51,874 nt of DNA, from assembly GCA_030654075.1 (NCBI GenBank), contig JAURYB010000133.1, forward strand, positions 1-51,874, given 5' to 3'. Both the position numbers and the translations under genes were made by a program. Position 1 is the stretch's first letter; every line of letters starts with the position of its first letter. Below the pieces are notes generated by a model, which was not told the origin of the DNA, made no database searches, and was given only the letters and a program-made list of their open reading frames with translations. The stretch comes from Bacteroidales bacterium. Lineage in GTDB: Bacteria; Bacteroidota; Bacteroidia; Bacteroidales; UBA4417. Of the stretch, positions 19,086-27,611 are shown piece after piece.

Positions 19086-19631
19086 TTAGTTATTTATTCT
19101 GCTTAAATAATGAATTACCTGTGACGCAAATGAATCAATAGTTTCATCCGGTCCGGAATGAATCATCAGGTCGTAAAACAACTGGTGGTCTTCCTGAAAC
19201 CGGCCTACTTTTAGTCCGGCTTTCGATAAGCCTGCGCAATAAAGTAAGGGAAGATGGTCTTCCAAACTCAGGTCAATTAAAATATCGTACTCTGTTTCAA
19301 TGAATTCCTTTACAAAAGCTTTCTGCGGCTGAAACCTCCAGTTTACATCTTTGGCTGTAATAATATCCTGCGAAATTTTGGGAATAAAATAATGAGGATT
19401 AAATTTCTGATTTGTATAAGCCACAACCCTTACTTTTAAATTCAGCTCCAAAAACCGGCCCAGGATTAATTCTGCTGTTTTATAGGTAGCTTCGTCAGGA
19501 AGATAATACAATAAAGCTACTGTCCGTGCACTTTCCAGGTTTGTCGGTTTCAGGCTTCTTTTCATTTCATTCATTTGCTTAAGCAGAAACGACTTAGCAA
19601 ATTTTTCGCGTATATTTTGGATTGCTTTCAA
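19086..19631 (-). CDS. DUF6913 family protein
   Basis: This 181-aa soluble protein has no signal peptide. It resembles the Bacteroidota-specific family now called DUF6913, often found directly upstream of dapA as here. Visible features are a basic N-terminal helix (residues 1-28), a Rossmann-like alternation (ARTVALLYYLPDEATYK, LNLKVRVVAYT) and a conserved YDILIDLSLEDHLPLLYCAGLSKAGLKVG segment split around residues 115-142. That pattern is reminiscent of GT-B or nucleotide-binding folds, but the function is unknown. It is the first gene of the dapA operon. Confidence 0.75.
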   Translation of the reverse strand: MKAIQNIREKFAKSFLLKQMNEMKRSLKPTNLESARTVALLYYLPDEATYKTAELILGRFLELNLKVRVVAYTNQKFNPHYFIPKISQDIITAKDVNWRFQPQKAFVKEFIETEYDILIDLSLEDHLPLLYCAGLSKAGLKVGRFQEDHQLFYDLMIHSGPDETIDSFASQVIHYLSRINN

Positions 19632-19687
19632 TGATATTCAATTATTTACTGAAAAACGGGTAAGTACAAGTTATGTTTTGTAACCTG

Positions 19688-19695
19688 CTAAAATA
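19688..19695 (-). promoter_or_regulatory. Possible -7 element of the DUF6913-dapA operon
   Basis: TATTTTAG followed by CAGG on the - strand is one base from TAnnTTTG and shares the downstream GCAG seen at other promoters here. No -33 TTG is seen. It lies about 57 bases before the start codon. Confidence 0.35.
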
Positions 19696-19790
19696 CTTAA
19701 TTTATTTTCATCACCTATAGTTTTTTATAAAAAAAAGATGGAGTTCAAAGAGCCTTTTATTACGGGAATATCAACCTGGTATAGATGTAT

Positions 19791-20309
19791 TTACTTGAGA
19801 TTAGTGTAGCAAGAAGTAATTTCACCTAAATACATGCGATGATAGTCTTTTTTAGGATAATTTTTATTGATGGCATCAACCTTAAAGTGTTCAGGAATAA
19901 TATCCGAAAAGTAAAGCTTCCTGCACTCCAACATAAGTTTTGACTGCTCATAAAATATTGAGCCCTCAGGCGATTCAAAAGGGTTGAGACCTGTTGCTTT
20001 CATTTTGTCATTTTGCCTGCCCGATACTTTTCCACAATAGTTCAATGCATCACGATGGCTTTCGTCAAAAAAACTCATGGTGAAGAATTCATTCGACTCC
20101 ATAAATTTGTAAGTGTACCGCTGCGGCCTTACAAAACAAAATACTACCGGCCTGTTCCACAAAATGCCCATACCTCCCCAACTGGCTGTCATGGTGTTAA
20201 ATGCGTGCGGATTGCCTGCTGATAACAGAAACCAATCATCATCAATAAGTGTAAAAGGATTTTGGTTGATATCCTTTGGCTCAATTTTCTGTAAGTCTTT
20301 ATATGTCAT
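19791..20309 (-). CDS. Flavin reductase-like FMN-binding protein
   Basis: This 172-aa member of the flavin reductase (split-barrel, FMN-binding) family has the core pattern NTMTASWGGMGILWNRPVV (about 38-56), where FMN binds, followed by VRPQRYTYKFMESNEFFTMSFF. Members use NAD(P)H or act as FMN-bound electron carriers; the partner enzyme is not apparent. The start codon overlaps the stop of the peptide-binding lipoprotein gene by four bases (ATGA), so the two are translationally coupled. The combination is unusual and gives no clear functional clue. Confidence 0.83.
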   Translation of the reverse strand: MTYKDLQKIEPKDINQNPFTLIDDDWFLLSAGNPHAFNTMTASWGGMGILWNRPVVFCFVRPQRYTYKFMESNEFFTMSFFDESHRDALNYCGKVSGRQNDKMKATGLNPFESPEGSIFYEQSKLMLECRKLYFSDIIPEHFKVDAINKNYPKKDYHRMYLGEITSCYTNLK

Positions 20310-21949
20310 TTTGTTTTCTTTACGTGTTTTAAGTTCAACAGGTTCAATGGATTGGAGCCTAATCCTGAGATATTCTTCTGGCTGAACCGCAGTACCTGAT
20401 CATAATACAGCACTACAACAGGAGCTTCTTCTATCAGAAGCTTGTCCATTTGAATATATTTTAATCCTCTCATTGAATCAATTCTTTCGAGCATACATTC
20501 ACCATAAATTTTGTCAAAGGCAGCCGATGAGAAATGAGTGTAGTTGGGCCCGGCCGGGCAAAAGTTTGGTGAATAAAACAATGAAAGATAATTCTCAGCA
20601 TCAGGATAATCAGCTATCCACGAACCTCTGAAGAAGCTCACTTTCGATTGTGCGATCATCTCCCGCAAAGTTGCCGGAGGAGTTACATCAATTTTTAAAT
20701 TTATTCCGATTTCACCCAGTTGGCTCTGGATAAATTTGCATAGATCAAGGTAAGATGCATTGGTTGTCAATGTGATAGGAGGGAGTCCTTTCCCACCAGG
20801 ATAACCAGCTTTTCCTAGCAATTGTATGGCTTTTGCCGGATTGTAATGATATCCCACAACCTGTTTCTGGTCAAACCAGGGAATTCCTGCAGGTACAAAT
20901 CCTGCTGTGCCGGCAATTCCAATATTATTCCTGAGATAACGCATCATCTTTACCCTGTCGAAACCATAATTAATGGCTTGCCTGATTAATTTTAACCTCA
21001 GCGGGCTTTCGGCAGCGGCTGTATAATTTGTGTCGATTAGTATCCCAAGGTATTCAGTATTGAGATAAGGCTGTTTCGTTAAATTTATTTTGGAAGAATA
21101 TTTTGAGCGCAATTCACCATTCTTGGTTAATAGCTCATCTTTATAACTGGCATCAATTCCCGATACAAAATCCAGATTGCCTTTGATGAATTCAAGAAAA
21201 GCGGATTGCTTATCTACAATAAATGTGACAGCAATAGCATCCAGGTAGGGCAGGGAACCTTCATCTCCAGATTCAAAATAGTTTTCATTCCTTAACATAA
21301 CAAGTTTTACCCCTTCTTTCCACAGACCAAATTTAAAAGGGCCGGTTCCCACAGGATGTTGCCGGAAATCAGTACCATATTTTTCAACGGCTTCATGCGG
21401 AACTACTGAACAATATTGCATGCTTAACAATCCCAGGAAAGGCGGGAATGGCGCTTTCAAAGTAATAATCAGCGTGCTGTCGTCTGGCGCAATAAAGGAA
21501 TTTTTGTTATTTTCTTTTCTAACCTGCTTGAGCACCCATGCTCCCGGCGAAGCCAGCTTATCATCAAGCAGTCTGTTTAAACTGTAAACAAAGTCAGACG
21601 CAACTGCTTTTCTTCCTTTATTTCCGGTGAAAGCTTCATCAGCTGTGAAAAATACATCGTTTCGCAGATGAAAAGTATAAATCAATCCATCTGGTGAAAT
21701 CTCCCAGCTTTTTGCGATACAGGGTTTCACTTTCAGATTTTCATCAAGCTGAACCAAACCGTTAAATAACTGGTTCACAGCCCAAATATTTGCCTGGTCG
21801 CGTGCAAAAGCCGGATCAAGTGATGTTATTCCTGCAGATTCGTTGTAACGAAATACAGTTCTTCCGTCATTTTCAAATCGTCCTGATTTACACGAAGTTA
21901 TCAGGAGAATCAGGAAAAAGAAAATGTATTTCGTGTTTGAAAACTGCAT
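20306..21949 (-). CDS. Peptide-binding lipoprotein, ABC family 5 (OppA-like)
   Basis: This 547-aa extracytoplasmic solute-binding protein (SBP_bac_5) is expected to bind peptides or similar ligands. The ATG at 21949 is chosen over an upstream TTG at 21973 because the latter lies inside a promoter. It gives an ideal lipoprotein signal (MQFSNTKYIFFFLILLITSC, lipidated Cys20). Family marks are the SLDPAFARDQANIWAVNQLFNGL region, SWEISPDGLIYTFHLR, and HPVGTGPFKF. No permease or ATPase gene is nearby, so it must share a transporter encoded elsewhere or act as a receptor. Confidence 0.88.
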   Translation of the reverse strand: MQFSNTKYIFFFLILLITSCKSGRFENDGRTVFRYNESAGITSLDPAFARDQANIWAVNQLFNGLVQLDENLKVKPCIAKSWEISPDGLIYTFHLRNDVFFTADEAFTGNKGRKAVASDFVYSLNRLLDDKLASPGAWVLKQVRKENNKNSFIAPDDSTLIITLKAPFPPFLGLLSMQYCSVVPHEAVEKYGTDFRQHPVGTGPFKFGLWKEGVKLVMLRNENYFESGDEGSLPYLDAIAVTFIVDKQSAFLEFIKGNLDFVSGIDASYKDELLTKNGELRSKYSSKINLTKQPYLNTEYLGILIDTNYTAAAESPLRLKLIRQAINYGFDRVKMMRYLRNNIGIAGTAGFVPAGIPWFDQKQVVGYHYNPAKAIQLLGKAGYPGGKGLPPITLTTNASYLDLCKFIQSQLGEIGINLKIDVTPPATLREMIAQSKVSFFRGSWIADYPDAENYLSLFYSPNFCPAGPNYTHFSSAAFDKIYGECMLERIDSMRGLKYIQMDKLLIEEAPVVVLYYDQVLRFSQKNISGLGSNPLNLLNLKHVKKTK

Positions 21950-21970
21950 TGAGCGCGATGAATGATTCTC

Positions 21971-21978
21971 CAAAATTA
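21971..21978 (-). promoter_or_regulatory. -7 element of the OppA-like gene
   Basis: TAATTTTG on the - strand fully matches TAnnTTTG. The start point would be about 15 bases before the ATG at 21949. This placement excludes the upstream TTG start. No -33 TTG at the right distance is seen. Confidence 0.55.
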
Positions 21979-22032
21979 AGCGTTTGCCGGATAGAGATGG
22001 TTAGACTTTAAAGATTATATCGTATAAAAATG

Positions 22033-22055
22033 AAAAAACCGGAATAAATCCGGCT
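22033..22055 (-). terminator. Intrinsic terminator of lon
   Basis: On the - strand AGCCGGA and TCCGGTT pair (seven pairs, one G-U) around a five-base loop, followed by a T-run. It lies about 30 bases after the lon stop codon and separates lon from the OppA-like gene. Confidence 0.78.
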
Positions 22056-22083
22056 CTTCAGCAATCAAATTATTTGTATAAAG

Positions 22084-24519
22084 TTATTTTTTCTTTACCA
22101 ACGCCAGGTCAAGAACATCAATCATATCTCTCAGGTAATGAAACGTGACACCTTTAATATAATCGGGTTTTATTTCCATGATATCCCTTCTGTTATCTTC
22201 AGATAAAATAATATCAGTAATTCTTGCGCGCTTGGCGGCAAGGATCTTTTCCTTTACGCCACCTACAGGCAATATACGGCCTCTCAGGGTTATTTCGCCC
22301 GACATAGCTAGCTTTTCATTAACCGGCTGCTTCGTGAAAGCAGAAGCCAGCGCAGTAAACATGGTGATACCTGCGGATGGTCCGTCTTTAGGTGTTGCTC
22401 CTTCAGGAACATGAATATGAACATTCCACTTTTCGAAGACATCATTTTCCAGTTTCAACAGGCTTGCATGCGATTTTAAATATTCATAAGCAAGTGAGGC
22501 AGATTCTTTCATTACATCACCAAGGTTTCCGGTAACAGTGAGAACTCCTTTGCCGGGACTTAAACTCACTTCAACAAAAAGAATCTCTCCACCCACAGCT
22601 GTCCATGCAAGGCCTGTAGCAACTCCGGGAGTATTTCCTGAATAGCTTTTTTCATTATTAAAAGGAGCCGGACCAAGAATTTTCTCTATATCTGCATTTG
22701 AAAGAATGGATGGAATAGCTTCATCCATGGCTATAAACCGTGCACGGTTGCGAATTACTTTCGCTATGGTTTTTTCGAGCAAACGAACACCGGATTCCCT
22801 GGTGTAGTTTTCGATAATGGATTGAAGCACAGGTTTACCAAAAGTTATTTTCTTTTTATCGATACCATGTTCTTTCAACTGTTTAGGAACCAGGTGCCTG
22901 CGTGCAATTTCTATTTTTTCTTCAATCAGGTAACCACTCAGATCAATAATTTCCATCCTGTCGCGTAAAGCGGGATGTACGGAGTTTAACGAATTAGCCG
23001 TGGCAATAAACATTACTTTCGATAAATCATACTCCACTTCAAGAAAGTTGTCATAGAAGGAAATATTCTGTTCCGGATCAAGTACTTCAAGCAAAGCAGC
23101 TGATGGATCGCCGTTAACTGTCATTCCTGAAACTTTATCAATTTCATCCAGTACAAATACAGGATTGGATGATTTGGCTTTACGGATACTTTGTATAATC
23201 CGTCCAGGCATTGCGCCTATATAGGTTCGGCGATGGCCTCGGATTTCGGCTTCATCATGCAATCCACCCAGCGACATACGGATGTAGTTCCGCCCGATAG
23301 CTCTTGCAATTGATTTGCCTAATGATGTTTTACCAACTCCAGGAGGGCCAACCAGGCAAAGAATGGGTGATTTCATGTCACCTTTCAGTTTCAGAACTGC
23401 CAGGTATTCAATAATACGCTCCTTTATCTTTTCCATGCCATAATGGTCTTTGTCTAAAACCTTCTGAGCATGATGTAAATCGAAATTATCCTCAGTAAAA
23501 GTTTCCCAGGGCAAATCAACCATTACTTCGAGGTAGTTAACCTGCATGCCAAACTCCATTGCCATTGGATTCATGCGTTGCAGCTTTGCTATTTCCTTTT
23601 CGAAAACCTTAAATGCCGCCTCAGGCCATTTCCTTGAATAGGCTTTGGCTTTTATTTCATTAATCTGCTGTTCATTTGGATTATTGCCAAGCTCTTCCTG
23701 GATTTGTTTCAGCTGTTGATTTAAAAGATAATCACGCTGCTGCTTGTCCATATCAACCTTTACCTTGTTTTGAATTTGATTTTTCAAATCCAACATTTGT
23801 AACTCTTTGGTAAGAAGTCCTAACACTCTGTTGGCACGTTCTTCCAGGTCAAGGATACTCAGGAGATTCTGCTTTTCAGTAATTTCGACATTCAGGTTGG
23901 ATGCCACAAAATTGACAAGGAAAACCGGACTCTCGATGTTTCTTATAGCAAATGCTGCCTCACTAGGTAAGTTTGGCGATTGATTAATTATTTGAATTGA
24001 CAAATCTTTGATAGAAGCAATCAATGCTTCAAAATTCTTGTCATTCTTTTTCGCCACAAATACTTTCTGATCAATACTATGAACTTCTGCCTTGAAATAA
24101 GGCTCCGATTGAAGTAATGTTCCAAGTTCAAAACGCTTTTTCCCTTGAATTATGGCAGTAGTATTACCATCAGGCAATTGAAGGATTTTAATAATATATG
24201 CTACAGTTCCTATTTTATTGAGGTCATCATAGCTGGGATCTTCAATGTCTCCATCTTTTTGCGAAACTACTCCGATTATTCGTTCTCCTTTATAAAATTC
24301 TTTTATCAGGCGGATTGATTTATCCCGGCCAACAGTAATGGGTATTACTACTCCCGGAAATAGAACCGTGTTACGAAGTGGTAAAATCGGTAAAACAGGT
24401 GGAACATCTTCAGCGTTAATCATCTCTTCATCCTCTGCCGAAAGCAAAGGAATGAATTCAGTTTCATCTTCCATTACATTCGAAAGATGCAAGTCTGCTA
24501 TGTTTATATTGTGGTCCAT
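22084..24519 (-). CDS. lon: ATP-dependent protease Lon
   Basis: This 811-aa cytosolic AAA+ protease degrades misfolded and selected regulatory proteins. An N-terminal LON substrate domain ([18 protein letters not shown], from about 42) and a coiled coil ([19 protein letters not shown]) precede the ATPase (Walker [10 protein letters not shown], Walker [10 protein letters not shown]). The protease domain has Ser715 (KDGPSAG) and Lys758 (43 residues later), the spacing of the E. coli dyad. The length is typical. It is monocistronic, with its own terminator. A palindrome (24531-24543) sits 11 bases before its start codon. Confidence 0.97.
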   Translation of the reverse strand: MDHNINIADLHLSNVMEDETEFIPLLSAEDEEMINAEDVPPVLPILPLRNTVLFPGVVIPITVGRDKSIRLIKEFYKGERIIGVVSQKDGDIEDPSYDDLNKIGTVAYIIKILQLPDGNTTAIIQGKKRFELGTLLQSEPYFKAEVHSIDQKVFVAKKNDKNFEALIASIKDLSIQIINQSPNLPSEAAFAIRNIESPVFLVNFVASNLNVEITEKQNLLSILDLEERANRVLGLLTKELQMLDLKNQIQNKVKVDMDKQQRDYLLNQQLKQIQEELGNNPNEQQINEIKAKAYSRKWPEAAFKVFEKEIAKLQRMNPMAMEFGMQVNYLEVMVDLPWETFTEDNFDLHHAQKVLDKDHYGMEKIKERIIEYLAVLKLKGDMKSPILCLVGPPGVGKTSLGKSIARAIGRNYIRMSLGGLHDEAEIRGHRRTYIGAMPGRIIQSIRKAKSSNPVFVLDEIDKVSGMTVNGDPSAALLEVLDPEQNISFYDNFLEVEYDLSKVMFIATANSLNSVHPALRDRMEIIDLSGYLIEEKIEIARRHLVPKQLKEHGIDKKKITFGKPVLQSIIENYTRESGVRLLEKTIAKVIRNRARFIAMDEAIPSILSNADIEKILGPAPFNNEKSYSGNTPGVATGLAWTAVGGEILFVEVSLSPGKGVLTVTGNLGDVMKESASLAYEYLKSHASLLKLENDVFEKWNVHIHVPEGATPKDGPSAGITMFTALASAFTKQPVNEKLAMSGEITLRGRILPVGGVKEKILAAKRARITDIILSEDNRRDIMEIKPDYIKGVTFHYLRDMIDVLDLALVKKK

Positions 24520-24530
24520 AAAAGTAAATG

Positions 24531-24543
24531 TGACAGTTTGGCA
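24531..24543. promoter_or_regulatory. TGNCA-N3-TGNCA palindrome before lon
   Basis: TGACAGTTTGGCA is an inverted repeat of TGNCA half-sites, placed just before the lon start codon. No normal TAnnTTTG element is seen in the 193-base gap. The site may bind a stress regulator or lie in the lon leader; it is not a CIRCE element (TTAGCACTC repeats). Regulation is inferred from position only. Confidence 0.45.
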
Positions 24544-24712
24544 TATAAGATGCCTGTTAAATTTTCATCAGTGATATTTCAATAACCATGCCACTCAACA
24601 AACAAGGCTCTATAAAGTAGGTTCAAGGGTAAGATTAAGTACAGGATAAATATTATTTGTAACCGGATGATTTTTAATGCCTGATTTTAAAATAGGATTT
24701 TGGAAACCACAT

Positions 24713-25900
24713 TTATAACAGACGGTTATCGCTGGATAACTCAAAAACAGTCTTGAAAATATTTTCTTCCACCTCATCAAAGGGCAGATTCCGTCTTGCA
24801 TAAACCGCTTTTGCCGTGATCAAAGCTTCATCGAGTTTATGCTGCCTGAATCCTGAAGTCCCGCCCCAGACAAATGACGGAATAAAATTACGTTGGTAAC
24901 TTACTCCAAAAATATTGGAACAAACTCCGGCAGTTGTGCCTGAATTAAACATTGAACTGATTCCGGTTTTGGTATGATCGCCCATCACCAGGCCGCAAAA
25001 CTGAAGCCCTGTGGTTACAAATTTACTTTCACTGTAACTCCATTGTTTTACAAACTCATAATTGTTTTTGAGATTGCTGGTAGTAGTCCCGGCTCCCAGG
25101 TTGCACCATTCTGCAATCACCGAATCGCCAAGGAAACCATCATGCGCCTTACTCGAATAGCCAAACAACACACTGTTGTTAATTTCTCCTCCTGCTTTAC
25201 ACCAGGGACCTATTGTAGTGCCTTTATAAACCAGGCTTCCCATCTTTAATACTGAATGCTCACATAAAGCCACCGGTCCTTCAATATGACATCCGGGCAT
25301 CACTTCTGCATGCTTTCCTATATAAACCGGACCCTTAAGTGTATTTATTGTTGAAAATTCCATATTTACACCTTCCTCAACAAATAAACTGGACCCTAAT
25401 ACCTGGTTGGTCGACGATATTTCAGCCGATTTCCTGTTGTGAGTAATAAGTTTAAAGTCATCAATAATTGATTTTTTATTATACCCGAAAATATCCCAGG
25501 TATTATTTATTTTAACAAAAGGTATCTTTGTTTCCTTGCTTTTAAGGTCGGGCGCAACTCCTTGCCTGAAATGTTTAAGGTTTTCAGCTGTAAGATGAAT
25601 AGCAATAATAGTTTCACCTGCCATAAGGGAGGTGTCTGCATTGAGTGACATAATTTCAGTAATTATTTCCTGGTTAGGTAAAATAGAACCATTTATCAGG
25701 TAATTATCTGAACCCACTTTCAGAGGGAATTTTTCCTGCAGGTATGTTTCTGTGAGGTGCGAAACAGGATGATTAAGGTGTTTTCCCCATTTCTCGCTAA
25801 TAGTCAGAATACCTGACCTGATTGCGCTGACTGGTCTGAAAAATGTAAGCGGCCGCAACGAAATGCGGCTCTGATCATCAAAAAGTATAAAATTAATCAT
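24713..25900 (-). CDS. GlmU-like sugar nucleotidyltransferase family protein
   Basis: This 395-aa protein belongs to the Bacteroidota 'GlmU family'. The N-terminal half is a reduced nucleotidyltransferase-like fold that lacks a clear GxGTRxxPxTK signature loop (it reads FILFDDQSRISLRPLTFFRPVSAI with RP-LTF remnants). The C-terminal half is a left-handed beta-helix of hexapeptide repeats (VYIGKHAEVMPGCHIEGPV, VLKMGSLVYKGTTIGP, WCNLGAGTTTSNLK). GAGTTTSN is the acetyltransferase-type coil seen in GlmU. Role in UDP-GlcNAc or other nucleotide-sugar synthesis is plausible but unproven; nucleotidyl transfer may be lost. It is paired with type B L31 as in other Bacteroidota, though a terminator separates them here. 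Confidence 0.8.
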   Translation of the reverse strand: MINFILFDDQSRISLRPLTFFRPVSAIRSGILTISEKWGKHLNHPVSHLTETYLQEKFPLKVGSDNYLINGSILPNQEIITEIMSLNADTSLMAGETIIAIHLTAENLKHFRQGVAPDLKSKETKIPFVKINNTWDIFGYNKKSIIDDFKLITHNRKSAEISSTNQVLGSSLFVEEGVNMEFSTINTLKGPVYIGKHAEVMPGCHIEGPVALCEHSVLKMGSLVYKGTTIGPWCKAGGEINNSVLFGYSSKAHDGFLGDSVIAEWCNLGAGTTTSNLKNNYEFVKQWSYSESKFVTTGLQFCGLVMGDHTKTGISSMFNSGTTAGVCSNIFGVSYQRNFIPSFVWGGTSGFRQHKLDEALITAKAVYARRNLPFDEVEENIFKTVFELSSDNRLL

Positions 25901-25927
25901 TAGAATCTGTTATCAGTAATTTGACTT

Positions 25928-25957
25928 TAAAGATACACGCATCTGTTGTTCCGGCAA
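25928..25957 (-). promoter_or_regulatory. Promoter of the GlmU-like gene
   Basis: TTG (25955-25957), a 19-base spacer and TATCTTTA (25928-25935) on the - strand. It lies downstream of the L31 terminator, so the GlmU-like gene can be transcribed independently. Confidence 0.6.
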
Positions 25958-25997
25958 TACAAAAACAGCCAAAGTTAGTAAATGGGTGATACTGGGC

Positions 25998-26026
25998 AAA
26001 AAAAAAGCTATCCGGAGCGGATAGCT
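25998..26026 (-). terminator. Intrinsic terminator of rpmE2
   Basis: On the - strand AGCTATCCG and CGGATAGCT form a perfect nine-bp stem with a three-base loop, followed by a run of eight or nine T. It lies 24 bases after the L31 stop. Confidence 0.92.
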
Positions 26027-26049
26027 AATGTTTTCAATGGCTGGTAAGA

Positions 26050-26322
26050 CTATACAGTCTTGCTTTTCATTTGTGCTGATTTTTCCATCTTCTGACGGAA
26101 TTTATCAACACGGCCTGTTGTATCAACAAGTTTAATTTTTCCTGTGTAAAAAGGATGCGATGTATTTGAGATTTCCAATTTTACAAGTGGATACTCATTA
26201 CCATCTTCCCATTTAACGGTTTCCTTTGTGTTAACAGTCGAACGTGTTATAAACGAAAAATCGTTCGATATATCTTTAAAAACTACAAGGCGATAATCCT
26301 TTGGGTGAATGTCTTTTCTCAT
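26050..26322 (-). CDS. rpmE2: 50S ribosomal protein L31 type B
   Basis: This 90-aa ribosomal protein begins [17 protein letters not shown] and carries the type B hallmarks [11 protein letters not shown] and [12 protein letters not shown]. It has no CxxC pair, so it is the zinc-free form. It is short and basic at the C-terminus, with family-typical length. A strong promoter and a strong terminator frame the gene. Confidence 0.95.
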   Translation of the reverse strand: MRKDIHPKDYRLVVFKDISNDFSFITRSTVNTKETVKWEDGNEYPLVKLEISNTSHPFYTGKIKLVDTTGRVDKFRQKMEKSAQMKSKTV

Positions 26323-26350
26323 GATGCTTTCAGCTTTATTTTCAGGGCTG

Positions 26351-26380
26351 CAAAATTATACATTTTTCCCTCACAAACAA
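26351..26380 (-). promoter_or_regulatory. Promoter of rpmE2
   Basis: TTG (26378-26380), a 19-base spacer and TAATTTTG (26351-26358) followed by CAGCC on the - strand. This is the best consensus promoter in the window, as fits a ribosomal protein gene. Confidence 0.78.
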
Positions 26381-26436
26381 ATATTTATAACATTTTCTTT
26401 AACAATATTTTGTTAACATGTTTTTCTGAAATCTTT

Positions 26437-27510
26437 TTATAGCTCAATTAAAAACTTCAAAATATCAATTCCATCAGCATAATCTGCTAAACCAGGACTT
26501 TGAGTACAGCCTAAAGGTACAGTATTTTCGCTTGTAAATGCCTCAGTAGCAATACATTGGATTTGTTCATCATCCTGTAGTAGTTTTTCTTTCAGCGATT
26601 CAATTTCTTTATAAAATTCATAGTAAAGTACCGAAATAGGAGAGGAGTATTGTTCTGATTCTTTCAAAATAAAAGCATCATTATCTAAAAATGCAGTAGA
26701 ATTCAACAGGTAAATTGACCGGTGATAGCTATGATTGTTCATGTATTTAAAATGTTCGAACAATATTTTATTAAAAGGCTCTATAGCAGAATAGAGTTTT
26801 TGAGGTGAAAATCCTTCAGGGATAAAAACTTTGGAAATATTACGGCATCCAAGACCAAAATATGAACATATATCGATGCCTAGTTTTTTTAATGCTTCAT
26901 TATTTTCATTCCCATTTAAAACTGCAACTCCATTCCTGTTTTTACGGATTATATGAGGATATTTCGAAAAATAATATTCAAAATACCTTGCTGTATTATT
27001 GCTCCCGGTTGCAATAATGGCATCGAATTCTTTTAATATGCCTTCAGTAAATTCAATTTTCTGTTTGAATATTGGTTCTATCGTGCACAGAACATCTGCA
27101 ATAGCAGGTAAAAGGACCTTATCTGTAGATGAGAGCTTTCCGATAAAACTGTGTCCGGCCAAAAGAGTACACATAAAATCATGAAATCCAACTAGCGGAA
27201 TATTCCCGGCCATAATCACAGCAATCTTTTTCGATTCAGTATTTTGAATCATTGGCGCATAATCTTTAAGCCAGGTATTTATGGCTTGTTCACTTAATGC
27301 TTCTTTCCATTCGTTTAAAGCAAACCTGATATTTGCAGGTGTAAACCATGGATTCTGGTTATGTGCGGTCTGTAGTGAATCATTTAATTCAGTATATTGA
27401 TTTATAAAGTCCGAGTCAGACAAAGCATAACTCTCTGCTGCCTGTCCCATTACATTACCCAGTTCAACAAATGCATGAATACGCGAATCAAGTGAAAGAG
27501 ATGTAGTCAT
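26437..27510 (-). CDS. Acyl-CoA reductase, LuxC family
   Basis: This 357-aa protein is of the LuxC/acyl-CoA reductase family, which reduces acyl-CoA (or an acyl-enzyme) to the aldehyde with NADPH. Visible are an aldehyde-dehydrogenase-like fold with IAVIMAGNIPLVGFHDFMC, ATGSNNTARYFEYYF, and the probable nucleophile Cys222 in GLGCRNISKVFIP. The open frame extends to an ATG at 27573, but that codon overlaps the -7 element of the divergent gene. MTTSLSLDSRIHAFVELG at 27510 fits the usual family N-terminus, so I start there. LuxD/LuxE partners are absent. In many Bacteroidota a ferredoxin gene lies between this gene and serC; here it is absent. Confidence 0.82.
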   Translation of the reverse strand: MTTSLSLDSRIHAFVELGNVMGQAAESYALSDSDFINQYTELNDSLQTAHNQNPWFTPANIRFALNEWKEALSEQAINTWLKDYAPMIQNTESKKIAVIMAGNIPLVGFHDFMCTLLAGHSFIGKLSSTDKVLLPAIADVLCTIEPIFKQKIEFTEGILKEFDAIIATGSNNTARYFEYYFSKYPHIIRKNRNGVAVLNGNENNEALKKLGIDICSYFGLGCRNISKVFIPEGFSPQKLYSAIEPFNKILFEHFKYMNNHSYHRSIYLLNSTAFLDNDAFILKESEQYSSPISVLYYEFYKEIESLKEKLLQDDEQIQCIATEAFTSENTVPLGCTQSPGLADYADGIDILKFLIEL

Positions 27511-27551
27511 ACTATTTAAGGATTTCAGACGTTTGGAATTTAAATCAACCG

Positions 27552-27559
27552 CGAAATTA
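27552..27559 (-). promoter_or_regulatory. -7 element of the acyl-CoA reductase gene
   Basis: TAATTTCG on the - strand, about 42 bases before the ATG at 27510. It is one base off consensus and lies back to back with the + strand element at 27573. Confidence 0.42.
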
Positions 27560-27572
27560 CTCGTAAAAATCA

Positions 27573-27580
27573 TACTTTTG
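27573..27580 (+). promoter_or_regulatory. -7 element of the secreted-protein gene
   Basis: TACTTTTG followed by CCC fully matches TAnnTTTG; the start point would be about 25 bases before the ATG at 27612. No -33 TTG is seen. Confidence 0.55.
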
Positions 27581-27611
27581 CCCTAATTCCTAAACAATTG
27601 AGAATTCCGAA

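Noticed and set aside
19731..19745. A-run near 19730 as a terminator of the flavin reductase or DUF6913 gene
   Set aside because: No stable stem adjoins the run on either strand.
21950..21973. Upstream TTG start for the OppA-like lipoprotein
   Set aside because: The codon falls inside the TAATTTTG promoter box, and the longer form spoils the lipoprotein signal.
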